Shown here: positions 31,306-41,575 of the stretch, one piece after another
How the letters are laid out: the number at the start of each line of letters is the position of its first letter
Position numbering within the stretch: the first letter of the stretch is position 1
Assembly: GCA_964036045.1 (NCBI GenBank)
Contig: OZ038380.1
Coordinates: 185,927,798-185,991,797 of the forward strand
From: Eutreptiella sp. 'Long Island Sound 2002'
Lineage: Eukaryota > Euglenozoa > Euglenophyceae > Eutreptiales > Eutreptiaceae
Length of the DNA stretch: 64,000 nucleotides
Direction: 5' to 3'
The notes under the pieces: model-generated
What the model was told of the DNA's origin: nothing
The model's input: the letters and a program-made list of their open reading frames with translations, nothing else
Databases searched by the model: none
Position numbers and translations under genes: made by a program

Positions 31306-31538
31306 CTTCCACCAAAACCCTTCTATGTGCTCTAGGATGTGTCGGGTCATCATTTGATGACAATACCGGAACTACTCTAGCACCCATGGGGACTCACGCC
31401 ATGGCTCTTTGGTCCAACCCGCCAGGACCATTGACCCATGAAACCTGTAAACTTGCTGTTTTCGGCTGTTCGGTGGCACCTGTCTATCTCTGAGAATTTG
31501 GCTTTGGTCGTGTTGGTGTTTGGGGGGGGGGGGGTCAA

Positions 31539-31656
31539 AGAGTCTTTTTTGGCAACAATGTTTCTTCAGAATCACCTCCAAGAGAGTTTGTTAGATCAGA
31601 GTCTTTTTTGGCAACAATTTTTCTTCAGAATCACCTCCAAGAGAGGTTGTTAAATC
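31539..31656. repeat. 59-bp tandem duplication
   Basis: Two copies (31,539-31,597 and 31,598-31,656) of AGAGTCTTTTTTGGCAACAA... differ at a few bases. A related single copy of the ATCACCTCxAAGAGAGTT part precedes SINE-like copy 3 near 32,994. Confidence 0.7.
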
Positions 31657-31699
31657 AAGCGAGGCGTGGGCGTCGTATACCCCCCGTTTTGGGGTTCAC

Positions 31700-32865
31700 T
31701 CCCACCGCAATACCCAAGGCATGATATTTGATGTCAACCCCTTGTAAAACCAGTATTTTGCCCAATTAGACAATTCCCCAATGGACTTTTTGATTCTGAG
31801 ATGTCTATCCCCTGAAACTGGACATCACTTTTGGGGGGTTGGTTTGGGTTGGGTCAAGGCCTCGCCTGGTCGCCTACCCACGGTCTGCGCCGCCTTCCCT
31901 GCCGGACCCGACTGGGCGGCCGTACCCGGGTGTCCGGTCACAAGGCCTGCCAGACTGTTGACCGCCCACAGACCCCGCGGTGGCGCCCGCGGGCTGGAGA
32001 TGCCGCCGTGCCTGTGTGTATGTGCCCTTGTGTGTCTGGGGGGGGGGGGGGGGCTGTGACACACCTGCTTGCTCCATTGTTGTTCGGCCGTGGCGCACAT
32101 GGCACGGGGAAGTGTGTGCCTGGTGCTCCAGGCCCCGACAGGGAGGCTGGAGAGCCTGACTCTGAGCCCGCCGGGGGAGATGTGGGCCTGGGCTGGCAAC
32201 CTCCACGTCACAAGGACATACTACCCAACCACTCCACGACTGCCTATTGGCACGGGAAGGCGGTGGTACGTGGCACGACTGGTGTCAGACCCGCACTCCT
32301 TGACTGCCTTAGGCACAGGTGGTGCTGCCTCGCGGGCTGGGTCCGGCTCCCACGGCTGAGGGCGTACCCCGGGCAGGTGGAGGGGCACCAGGGCGCAGAG
32401 TGTGCTTCCCTGCCCTGGGTGCCGCCAGTGCTGGCTGCACTGGCTGCAGCGCTACAGCCCGCGTAGACGAGGGGGCCCAGAGGGGACCACACCCGAATGG
32501 CCTCTCCTTTGAGGCTTTTGGGGGGGGGGGGTCAAAAGTTCGGGGGTCCTAAGTTGTGCTCAGAAGGGTTTGAACGAGGGTCAGATTGGGCGGAGCTGAC
32601 ATGTCGGCCGGCGCCGCCGGCGGTCGGCCAGCCGGGATTCGAACCGCCGACCTACCATGCTTGTTTTGACAGGAGCTGTTCTCCCCACTGCTTGAAGCCG
32701 AGTCTGCCACTGAAGAAACCCGAACTGTGTGTTTCTGTCTGCCTTCCTGCTTGCCCGACAGACTGTCTGACTGGCTGCTTGTCTGACCAACTGACTGATT
32801 GGCTGACTGTCAGCCTCTCTTCGAGATGCACTGCCAAAGGCAATATAATTTTTTGAGTGTTGCTG
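31700..32865. repeat. SINE-like repeat family, copy 2, with insert
   Basis: It has the same block order as the other copies, but about 650 bp of GC-rich DNA (about 31,845-32,500) separates the front blocks from the TTCGAACC and tail blocks. The insert has a long open frame but no recognisable protein; GC richness explains it. A B-box-like GGTTCGAATCCC is on the minus strand at 32,634-32,645. Confidence 0.45.
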
Positions 32866-32974
32866 GATCATATTATTTGGCCCTGAGTCTTTGGGCCCAG
32901 GTCAGAAAGGTCCGACATGGTGCACTTTACAGCCGTTTTACGAGGAAAATCAAAGATTCGTGAAATCACAGTCC

Positions 32975-33600
32975 TGGGTGCTTTTTCAACGATATCACCT
33001 CGAAGAGAGTTAGTTAGATCAAGCGCAGGCGCGGGCGTCATATACCCCCCTTTTTTGGGGTCATTCGCGTAGCACACCCCAAGGCATGATATTTGATGTC
33101 CAACCCCTTGTAAAATCATTATTTTGCCCTATAAGACCATCCCGCAATGCATTTGTTGATTCTGAGGCCCGCATCCCCTATAACTGGATATCACTTTTTT
33201 GGGGGGGGGGGTCAAAAGTTTTCGCTCAAAAGGCTCCAAGCAGTGGGGAAGTTGATTGCTGTCGCACAACCGCTGGTCGAGTGGTAACACAGCCAGCCCA
33301 AAGTTTTTGGTTGGCGGTTCGAATCCTGCTCGGAGGACTGTCGGCGGCGGTGCGGTAGTCACCTTACTAGGGTTCGAACTGCCAACCATAAAGTCTGAAG
33401 CCAGCTGCATCACCATTCGGCCACTGCTCAATCTCAAGCGCAGGGTCACCCTACTGCTTGGCCCCGCGTCTGCCACTGACAAAAAACCCAAACTGTGCGT
33501 TTCTGGCTGACTGACTGCTGGCCTGGCTAAGGGACGGATTGGCTGACTGTCAACCTCTCTTCGAGGTGCACTGCCAAAGGCAATAGAATGTTTCACTGGA
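32975..33600. repeat. SINE-like repeat family, copy 3
   Basis: The compact copy. It contains a perfect pol III B-box GGTTCGAATCC at about 33,314-33,324 and an A-box-like TGGTCGAGTGG about 45 nt upstream, so a tRNA-derived head is plausible. The 5' and 3' acceptor arms do not pair, so it is not a functional tRNA. Confidence 0.5.
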
Positions 33601-35030
33601 CAAATGTTCAGAGCTTGGAAGTGCATCCAACGAGCATTGTCTTCTTCAATTTTGAACCAAGTAGCTCAAGTACGGCTATTTGAGGCTGGGTTGTTGGGTG
33701 TGCGTGGGTTGGTGCTCTTTGAACCATGTTGAAGTGCTCTGCCAAAGGCAAGAGATCTTCCTTACCCTTTGAGACAGGGATCCCTGCCCATCTTGGCTGC
33801 GGACGGGGTGGCAACGGGAGCGGGGGGGGGGGGGGGGGTTGGAGCCAAGCATTCGTCGTTGGTCGTGAACTGTGCTGCAAATGGTGTAGACTGCTCAGAG
33901 TTATGTGGTCGCAGTTGCCATTCATTCCGGGCGCCGGGCGGGCAATAAGAGACGTGCATCCCGCAGATACTCGTCCATCCCTTGTCCTTTTCCCCAGGCT
34001 GGGCCCAAGATCAAGCTTACTGTTGATTGTACGGGCAGAAACTCCACCTCCGGTCCTTGCAAGCTCACAATTTCCCGCACCGCGTCCCTTGCAGACCTGT
34101 CATATAAAGAAAGATGTCCTTGATTAATGCCCTAGATATTTTGATGAAATCCTCCAGGTTTTGAAGTTGAAAACCCAAACCAAAGCAGCAAGTAGAGCAA
34201 GAACAGGATGTGGATCGAATGAATGAATAGTTTTGAAATCCAGTGTAACACAGAAGGGCTGCAGGTATAAACACAAAGATTCAATCACAAATGGATAATA
34301 CAAAAGATTTTATATGAAAACTGGACTGACTCTGGCCTCCAAGATAGCATCAGGCACTTCATGTGCACTCCTTTGGGTGAAATGGTGCTGGTTAGGAATG
34401 TGGGGCATAGATGCCAGGCCAACACAGAAAATGACTTGGCCAAGCAACTGAATTCAGAAACAGTTAAAAAGTAGAACCACAATAAGTGGTAGAAACAATT
34501 GAGTATAGGGGTCTTGGGGTGGGAGACCACTAGGCTTGACCTCCAAGGCCAAAAGCATGAAATGCGTATTTTATTTCGGTATATCCTCCATGAAGGAAGG
34601 TACCTCCGCTCAGTTGAGTGGCAGGGGTGAACTTCATGGGGGGGCTAGGGCTACAACCCTGGTTACTTTGAGAAAGTGTACTTTAGGGTTCAAAAGAGAG
34701 ATAAAAATACTTAAGTTAGTCTTAGCATCAACAAAAGGGTTTTAAGGGGGGCTTGGTGTGGATCAAGCCCTCCAAGAAAGACATGGCAGCGACTTTTTCT
34801 TACTCCCCCGTGGAGTACTAGTTAGCTAAGCTAGTAGGACCAAGGAAAAAGGCTCAAATATTCCCAAAAATACCTCAGAAAATGCATTAAACTTACAAAA
34901 AAACATCCTCATCAGTTCATAGAAGCCTATCACACTGTAGGTACCCTCGAAAGACAGTGTAATGTACCGTGAATGATGTCCCTTCGATGGGGCATTCCTC
35001 AAAAGTCACCGGCGTGCGACGAAAACGTTT
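33601..35030. other. Non-coding region
   Basis: No gene recognised. A run of G lies at 33,821-33,838. The rest is AT-richer and featureless to my reading. Confidence 0.35.
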
Positions 35031-35041
35031 GGTAAAAATTT

Positions 35042-35115
35042 GGGGGTAGTGGGGCTTGAACCCAGGACTCCCTCCCTAGAGCACATGTGCTCGCCCACTA
35101 GGGTACAGTCAACCG
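35042..35115 (-). other. tRNA-like sequence, probably a pseudo-tRNA
   Basis: The minus strand has an A-box-like TACCCTAGTGGGCGAGC and a T-arm-like GGGTTCAAGCCCC with spacing close to a tRNA. No complementary 5' acceptor arm is present, so it is probably a tRNA-derived relic. Confidence 0.3.
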
Positions 35116-35119
35116 CTCC

Positions 35120-37522
35120 AATGCGGACGGCTATCGCTGCATGAACAGCAATTTAGTAAACGTCCTGACCAAGGGCCAGGGAGGAGCAATACTCCCAATG
35201 GAGGACACAAATCTCCAGGAGCTGAAAAAAAAAGAAAATGTAACCAACAGGGAGTGATTCCTGCGGTTTAGCGAAAGGGGTAGCGATTTAACAAGTCAAA
35301 TCGCTAAAAATTGAAGAAATCACGCGAGAAATCGTCATTTTTACATCCAACACAAAGTCGCAGACAAGGGCAAAGGAAGCGGACTTCAAAAACAAGGTTG
35401 CGCAAGCGTAAACAGCTTTTGAAAAAGAAGGTATGAGCCGTCGTTTTTAAAGTTATAAAGGAAATTTTTGGACAGTAACATCAAAATTTTTATAAACTTT
35501 AGGGAAAAGTATTCAGACTGAACCCACACTACAGAGCAGGTGGACAACCCACCTTTCAGGTATGCCAATTTCATCTCACACGCATGCATTGCGTTCGTGT
35601 TGGTTGCTTCGTTAAAACGTTAGGGTTGTCAACGCTGTGTTCGCTGGGGGTTCGGGCGCTCATCTCCTTTGCTCTGCACAGGTCAAAACAGGAATGAAAG
35701 GTATGCGATGCGAATGGAGCGCGCAGCGCGCACGTAGAGTTAGAATATGCGCTGTGCTCGCGATGCATGTGCCTAATTGAGGCATTCACACGCTGTGACG
35801 CTTTCCCTGTACCCCAATTCATCCTTGTTCTCTCTTCACAGGTAAGAAAAGAAAGTGTTTGCCCGTGTGTAGCCGTAGCGTTAAAGTAGGGTTGCTTAAA
35901 ATGCTTAGGCTTGTTTAGAACTCGCAATGGCGTTTTTTTGCGTTCGCTTCACTTTGGCATTCACACGATGCATGGTGAGTAAGGTAGATAAGCCCAGGGG
36001 GAGTTCACCTCCCAGTTGAGTCAGTGCGGTCATGGTTCTGCCTCCCTTCCCTGCATGCCTGCACACCATGCATTAAAGGGTAGGCCACGCGAAATGCGCA
36101 CGGTAAACCTTGTTTAGGTTACCCAGGGGCTCCTCGGTACGTTCTTTAAGAGAGCCTGAGGAGTCTCTTAACGCTTGCTTGCTTGACAGGGGTGTTTGAG
36201 GACAGTGTATTATAGGTCACACTGAGAAGAGTATAATACGTGGAGTGTGGCTTGGTTCCTCAGCTGCAAAGACCCCTTCATTGGCCTTTGTTGTACAGGT
36301 GGGTGAGGTTCAGGGTGATTGGTGCACGCAGCAGCTGCCTTTGGCGATTATCCCATTTTTCTGCCCCAGCTAAACAGGGGCGCTGATCACACAATCAATG
36401 GACTGCGCCTCAGCCAGGAGTGGCGTGGGCAGTTCGACTCCATCGACATCCGCGCTGTGCACGCAACAAGAGCACCCCTTCCCTCCAACCCCTAGCAGAG
36501 AAACGTGTTGTGACGTCCCTGTTAGGCCACAGTTGCTTAGCAGCGCTGTGTTCTCTTGTCTTCTTCACAGGAGGGTCATTAGGACCCGAGACCTCTTTGA
36601 CAGCAACACCAAGTAGCATGTGTAGGGGTTAGGGTCAGCAGGCCTGGCAGGAGTTGAGTGCAGGTGATGAGTGCTCACCCTGCCTGCGAAGGCCGGTGCT
36701 GGCGTTAGTGAGTGTAGTGTAGTGGTGTCTCCTGTCCCGTGTGCTTTTCCTCGTGGGCAGGGGAGTGCGTTGGCTTTTGGCCTGTAGCAGAAATGGGCGT
36801 TTTGTATGCCCTTAGCATACTCCGCCACCCCTCCCCTCTAGCAGGTAGGGCTTTTGCTGTCTTCCCCCAAGGATAGGCGCCAGCACAGAAATTGGGCGCC
36901 ATAGGAGTGGTAATACTACCTGATTAGGACCTTCGGTCCGACGTCAGCGAAGCCCGGTCTCCGGGAGCCACGCCGGGGAGAGAAGTGAGACACACACAGA
37001 CATACGTAGCACACATAGGGGTATGGTAAACACTGTAAGGAAGGGTAGAACCCCACGGGTCTGGACCAGTCAGGGGTCCTAACTGTGGGCTGGCTTGTCC
37101 CCAAGGAGGGAAGACACACCGTGCCTCATAACACCTTGCTTGTCATTCCCCCCTTGTGTAGTAAGCCACCGTTCTTCGTTGGCTCCCTAAGGTCATTACA
37201 TCAGGGCAATTCCCATGCAACACATGGTGAACAAGGCATACACTCGCTGGGTGGCTGCAATCCTGATAAGCAGCCACCTGGCCCACGCTGGAAACCATAG
37301 GCATGGGTCTGCAGGGCACGGACAGGGTCAGTGCAGTGCTCAGTAAGCAGTAGTCTGTGAAAAACTAATGGCTTTCGGCCAGGGAGTGGTTGTCACGGGG
37401 GGCTAACGGTCCTGTCCTGTGATGCAATGCGGGGCAACTGTGACAACTGCTCTTACACCCATACACAGGCACGTCTGCAAAAGAGTGCTCACTGCACCTG
37501 TCAGTAGACTGACACAGGGAAA
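35120..37522. other. Non-coding region with inverted repeats
   Basis: No gene supported. It holds GCGCGCAGCGCGC at 35,719-35,731 and two hairpins: TTAAGAGA/TCTCTTAA at 36,146-36,171 and GTATTATA/TATAATAC at 36,207-36,239. The 3' LTR of element A should lie here, but no second copy exists in the window to define it. Confidence 0.35.
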
Positions 37523-38086
37523 TTAGTTTCGCTTTTTACGCTGGGACATAGTCTCAGCACGGGTTACGAGCTGCCCCTCGTTGTTCTCAAAGAGGTAGGT
37601 GCGGAAGATGGGGTTGATACTCCCGTCTGGTTGTATGAAGGTTGACATAGGTTCCCAGGTCGCCTCAGATAACCCATAGCCATCCCACAGGGTTCGGAAT
37701 TTCCAACCCTGTTTCAACTCGTGGCGAGCAATACCTGCAACCACGTAGTAACCATCGACTGCCATCTCATCGGCAGTCATCTCTTCGAGTTCGTCTGCCT
37801 CCTCTGGACTGGCAGCGTTCTCTAGGTCTATACGCTGGACCTCACTGTCGCTGAGGCGCCACTCATCCCAAGACAAATCGTCAGGGGAGTAATAGTGCCT
37901 CAACTCTTTAGGTGCACACAGCAGTTCACCACCTAGACGTGGACTGCACCTGATATGGATCCTGGATCCATCTATCCTGATGATACGATAGGGTCCAAAA
38001 TAAGGGTCCTGTAGGCAGTTACGTGGCCAGGAGGGTAGGCGTGAATGGTGAACCAAAACAAGGTCACCAACCTTGAAGCTGGCACG
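37523..38086 (-). pseudogene. Element A integrase C-terminus and chromodomain
   Basis: The frame follows the integrase block with a single TGA (38087-38089) between them. It starts ASFKVGDLVLVHHSRLPSW, the usual post-catalytic beta-barrel of Ty3 integrases. It ends in a chromodomain-like segment GYYVVAGIARHELKQGWKF with WDGYGLSEATWEPMSTF, which would target integration to modified chromatin. The stop at the junction and the frameshifts upstream show that the element is decayed. Confidence 0.75.
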
Positions 38087-38647
38087 TCACCGTAGGCCGT
38101 TCTGTCGGCTCTGTTCACGGTCACGAATGTGTCTCAGGTTAGTCCCAGCCTGGTTAGCCAGAGACTGCTTGTGGTCCAGCCAATCTCCCACAGGGCTCTT
38201 GAAGTCCACAGGAAAAGGGGTTTTGAAGAACCAAGCAGGTCGTCCTCCATGGAACAGTTCGTGGGGGGTGAAACCCGTAGAGGAGCTCCGCTGTGAGTTC
38301 ATGGTCAGCACTCCCCAGGGCACTAGGCGTACCCAGTCCTTGGTACGCTCCTGTTTCATCAGGATTCTTAAGTTTTGCTCCACCACACGGTTCTGTCTCT
38401 CACAGAGAGGGTTAGACGTGTGGGTATAGGGCACACCTGTGGTTACCTCCACGTTGAGGGCATTTAGCACTCGTTTGTACCACCCAGTATCACTGCGGAT
38501 GCGTACATCCTCATCAGAGTGCACCTGCTTAGGTGCTCCATAGGGTTCGAACCATTGTTCGACCAACATTTTCACAGTCTGCTCACCTGTGATTTTCTTA
38601 TTGCAAGGGAACACACGAGTGAAGCGAGATAGGCCACAGGTGACCAC
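38087..38647 (-). pseudogene. Element A integrase core
   Basis: About 187 residues with CGLSRFTRVFPCNKKITGEQ, HSDEDVRIRSD (second catalytic Asp region) and SNPLCERQNRVVEQNLR (catalytic Glu region). This is the RNase H-fold DDE core of a Ty3-type integrase. It is out of frame with the next upstream block at 38,647, so at least one indel has occurred. Confidence 0.75.
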
Positions 38648-39701
38648 TAGGCAACTATCATAGCCGCCGAAGCGTGGTGGCCGTGGCTGAAATCCACGTA
38701 GAGAAGAGATGTAGCATAATAGGGTATAGGTAAGCTGGAGATCAGGCCCCTATCCCTACTGTTGCTCTGCTTGCTGGCATGACAGCCACAAGCATGCACA
38801 ATGGTCTGCATACGCGACCTCAGTTCAGTCAGGGTTAGACTAGAGTAGAAACACTCACGGAAGAAGTTCACTGAGCAATTAGCGCAGTGTGACCAGAACT
38901 GAGATGGGACCACTGTAGGCACCCATCACGTCGTGCCTCAGGCACCACAATTCGGTCCTCGTAGAAGACGTACTGATTGTTTTTATACCACTGGTGCCCG
39001 TCAATGACACGGGGTTCGAGACCAGTGCTAAGGGTTTGGATAATTTCTTTGTACTCTGACTGATAGTCGGTTAGACTGCAACCCTCCAGGATTCCAGCAG
39101 TGCGCATGGACAGGTCAAGCTGGACATCCATACGCTGGAAAGCCTCTCTGGTGAGCGCCTCAGAGCTCTCACCCATAAGCGCATCGAAGTTGTTGCGCGA
39201 TATATAGTCAGACAGTTCATTCTTTATTCCGGGGATATGATGCACTGTCAGTCTGAACTGGCTCAAGTAAGTCCACCACCGCTTTAGCTTAGCTTTCTCT
39301 GGTGGTGGGCCCTTCTGAAAAGACTTCACAGGCTCCTGGTCACACAGCCAGACAATAGGGTTAGATCCCAGGAGTCGGGATTGTGACGAAAGCACCAACA
39401 TACCCGCCAGGAGTTCCTGGTCATAGGTGCTGTAATTGGAACGCGCTTGGTTCCATTCCCAATTCCAGTGTCCCAGTGGCACCAGTCGCCACTGACTGGT
39501 AGGATAGTCACGTTTCAACGAACCATCACGGTTCAGTCCACTAGTACGATAATGGCAGTGGGTTAGTTCAGCGGGGTTAAGCTCCTGCCATTGGTAGATC
39601 GTACCACCCCCCCCTACATCACTGGCATCAGTGATCAGGACTATCTCGCCCTTAGGGCGGGGTACTCCCAGGCAGTTGGTGGAGGCAATCTTCTTCTTCA
39701 A
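38647..39701 (-). pseudogene. Element A RNase H and integrase zinc-binding region
   Basis: Two overlapping frames (39,701-38,868 and 38,922-38,647). The first has RNase H motifs LITDASDVGGGGTIYQW, STYDQELLAGMLVLSSQ, WLCDQEPVKSF and HHIPGIKNELSDYISR, then a linker. The second carries HACGCHASKQSN and LLYVDFSH, so the zinc site and the first catalytic Asp region are split by a frameshift. Confidence 0.7.
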
Positions 39702-39757
39702 CTCCTGGAAACAGTCTTCCTCTCTGGCGGTCCACCTCCAGGGGGTAGTTTTCTTGA

Positions 39758-40873
39758 TTAGGTCAGTGAGGGGGGCAGAGGAGTAAGTAAAATTGTGGAT
39801 GTGACGCCGATGGAATTACAGGCGCCCACAAAACTCCTCACGTCGTGTAGACCCTTCTTAGGGTCATCGCGAATCTGCATGTCCTGTAGGGGCTGCATCT
39901 TAGACGCAGCTGGTTTCCACCAACCATACCCCACGTCGAAACCCAAATATTCCATCTCCTCTTTCATAAACTCACATTTTTAGAGTTTGATTCGGAGATG
40001 GTTTTCTTGACAAACAATGAAAAATTCCCGGAGGAGAAGGACATGGTCCTCTTGGGTATCAGTACCCAAACTCACGTCGTCGATGTGAGCCTCCATTTCT
40101 GCACCCTGAGAAATCAACTCTTGTACTACAGGCCTGCGCCTCAGTATGTACAAAATTTTGTTCATCAGCTCCTGGAAGAGCGCTGGGGCATTAGCCACCC
40201 CAAAAGGCATAACCTTCCACTTAAAGACACGGCCCTTAGGGGTTATAAAAGCCAGCAGCTCCTGAGCTGCGGCGGTTAGGTCCACCTGCCAGAAACCAGA
40301 GCGTTTGTCCATTTTGGTCTTGTACCTGCATTTGGCAATACGCTCCAGGGTATGTTCCATGTTAGGAATACTCCCTGAGTGGTTCTGGGTTTTCTTGTTG
40401 ACCTCACCATAGTCTACAACCAGTCGCAGGGCAGTCGACCCGGGTTTGGCAACCAGGAAACAGGGACTGCAGTGATGGGGGTAGTCTCCCTTCTTATATT
40501 CTTCAACCAGGCCAGCATCTATACATTCCTGGATCTGGCGCTCGATTTCTTCAACCTGTTCCTGTGGAGCGGGATAGAAACGACGCCTCACTCGCGTCTT
40601 TTCAAATTCAGGTTTCAGTTTCAGGTCCATCTGGACCAGTTTTTTACAAGAGAGGGGAGGCAGCAAGGGGCCGAACACCTCCTCATAGGTTATCAGCAGT
40701 TTCTTCAACCGGGGGTCAAGGTTAAGACTCTCGAGTTTCTGCAGGAAATCCTCCTCAGCATGGAGGTTGCTCTTTCCATGTTCTTTCTCTTCCTGCCGAT
40801 CAGCAGTTTCGGCAGGCACAGAACCATCGTCCCACTCAGGGGAACATTGCTGCCCATAGTGCAGAGAATACAC
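39758..40873 (-). pseudogene. Element A reverse transcriptase
   Basis: Two fragments (40,873-39,980 and 39,967-39,758). Palm motifs are CFLVAKPGSTALRLVVDYGE, KMDKRSGFWQVDLT, VMPFGVANAPALFQELM and AHIDDVSLGT, where IDD marks the catalytic pair; the thumb/connection follows as EYLGFDVGYGWWKP and VRSFVGACN. It belongs to the Ty3/gypsy type but to a different lineage from E1 and E2. It is decayed by small indels. Confidence 0.8.
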
Positions 40874-41091
40874 TAGCGGTATCTCAGGATCAGGCAGCGT
40901 ATAGGAATCATCGTCCTCCTCAGACCAGATGGAGGATTTCCAGGTCTGTCTGAGGTATTGCAGCCGCTCTTGGCAACAATACCTTCGGCCTTCAGGTACA
41001 ACAGCCGCCGGAGTTCCTGAGTGTCATGCTCAGACAATGGCATGTTATTAGAAGCAGGCCGCGCCAGAGCATCAGCACTCCGGGCCACGGG
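40874..41091 (-). pseudogene. Element A pol N-terminal remnant
   Basis: A short acidic stretch upstream of RT (SEEDDDSYTLPDPEIPLVYS in the RT frame, before the first RT Met). The element ends abruptly at 41,091, where the LTR of element C begins; its gag and 5' LTR are not seen in the window. Confidence 0.5.
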
Positions 41092-41575
41092 TGTAACGGC
41101 AGCAGTGACAGCACTCAGATTATACATCAATGTGATCAGAATTTCAATGATTCTCAGATGTACATTAGTGCAGTAAATTTTTTCCGCTTGTTTTCATGTT
41201 TTCCGTTCGCCGCCAGATGTCGCCTGTGAGCGCGCGTCGAGTCGCATTTGTCTTTCGTGATTTCCCAATTAGATTTATTTAAATTATTTCGAATGATTTC
41301 ACGTTGTGTGATTATGTGCGATGGATGCACAATGAGATTCTATGTGTGCTCCATTTTTGTAGACCGGGGTTTTCTGACTATTCATATTCCACCATGGAGT
41401 TCAATGGACTTACAGGTGCTTCGCATATGTCGCTCCCAGAGGCTGGATATAGGTCAGAAGAGGGTCAGTTGGGTTCGGGGATATCAGGGGCAGTGTCGGG
41501 CGTTTCGACCCCTGGGGCATCAAGGCTACAGGCTTCGCAATTACAAGAAAGATCCGCCACTATGCAGCGGTTACA
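41092..41575 (+). repeat. 5' LTR of element C
   Basis: 484 bp bounded by TGTAAC and GTTACA, perfect 6-bp inverted ends. A perfect 12-nt match to the initiator-Met tRNA primer site follows. The left edge coincides with the break in element A. No 3' copy is present, because C is truncated on the right. Confidence 0.7.

Noticed and set aside
31831-32466. 211-codon frame in GC-rich insert
   Set aside because: Low-complexity GC-driven frame, with a competing frame on the other strand; no recognisable domain.
33280-33340. Functional tRNA gene
   Set aside because: The B-box is good but the acceptor arms do not pair, and the region is a repeated SINE-like block.
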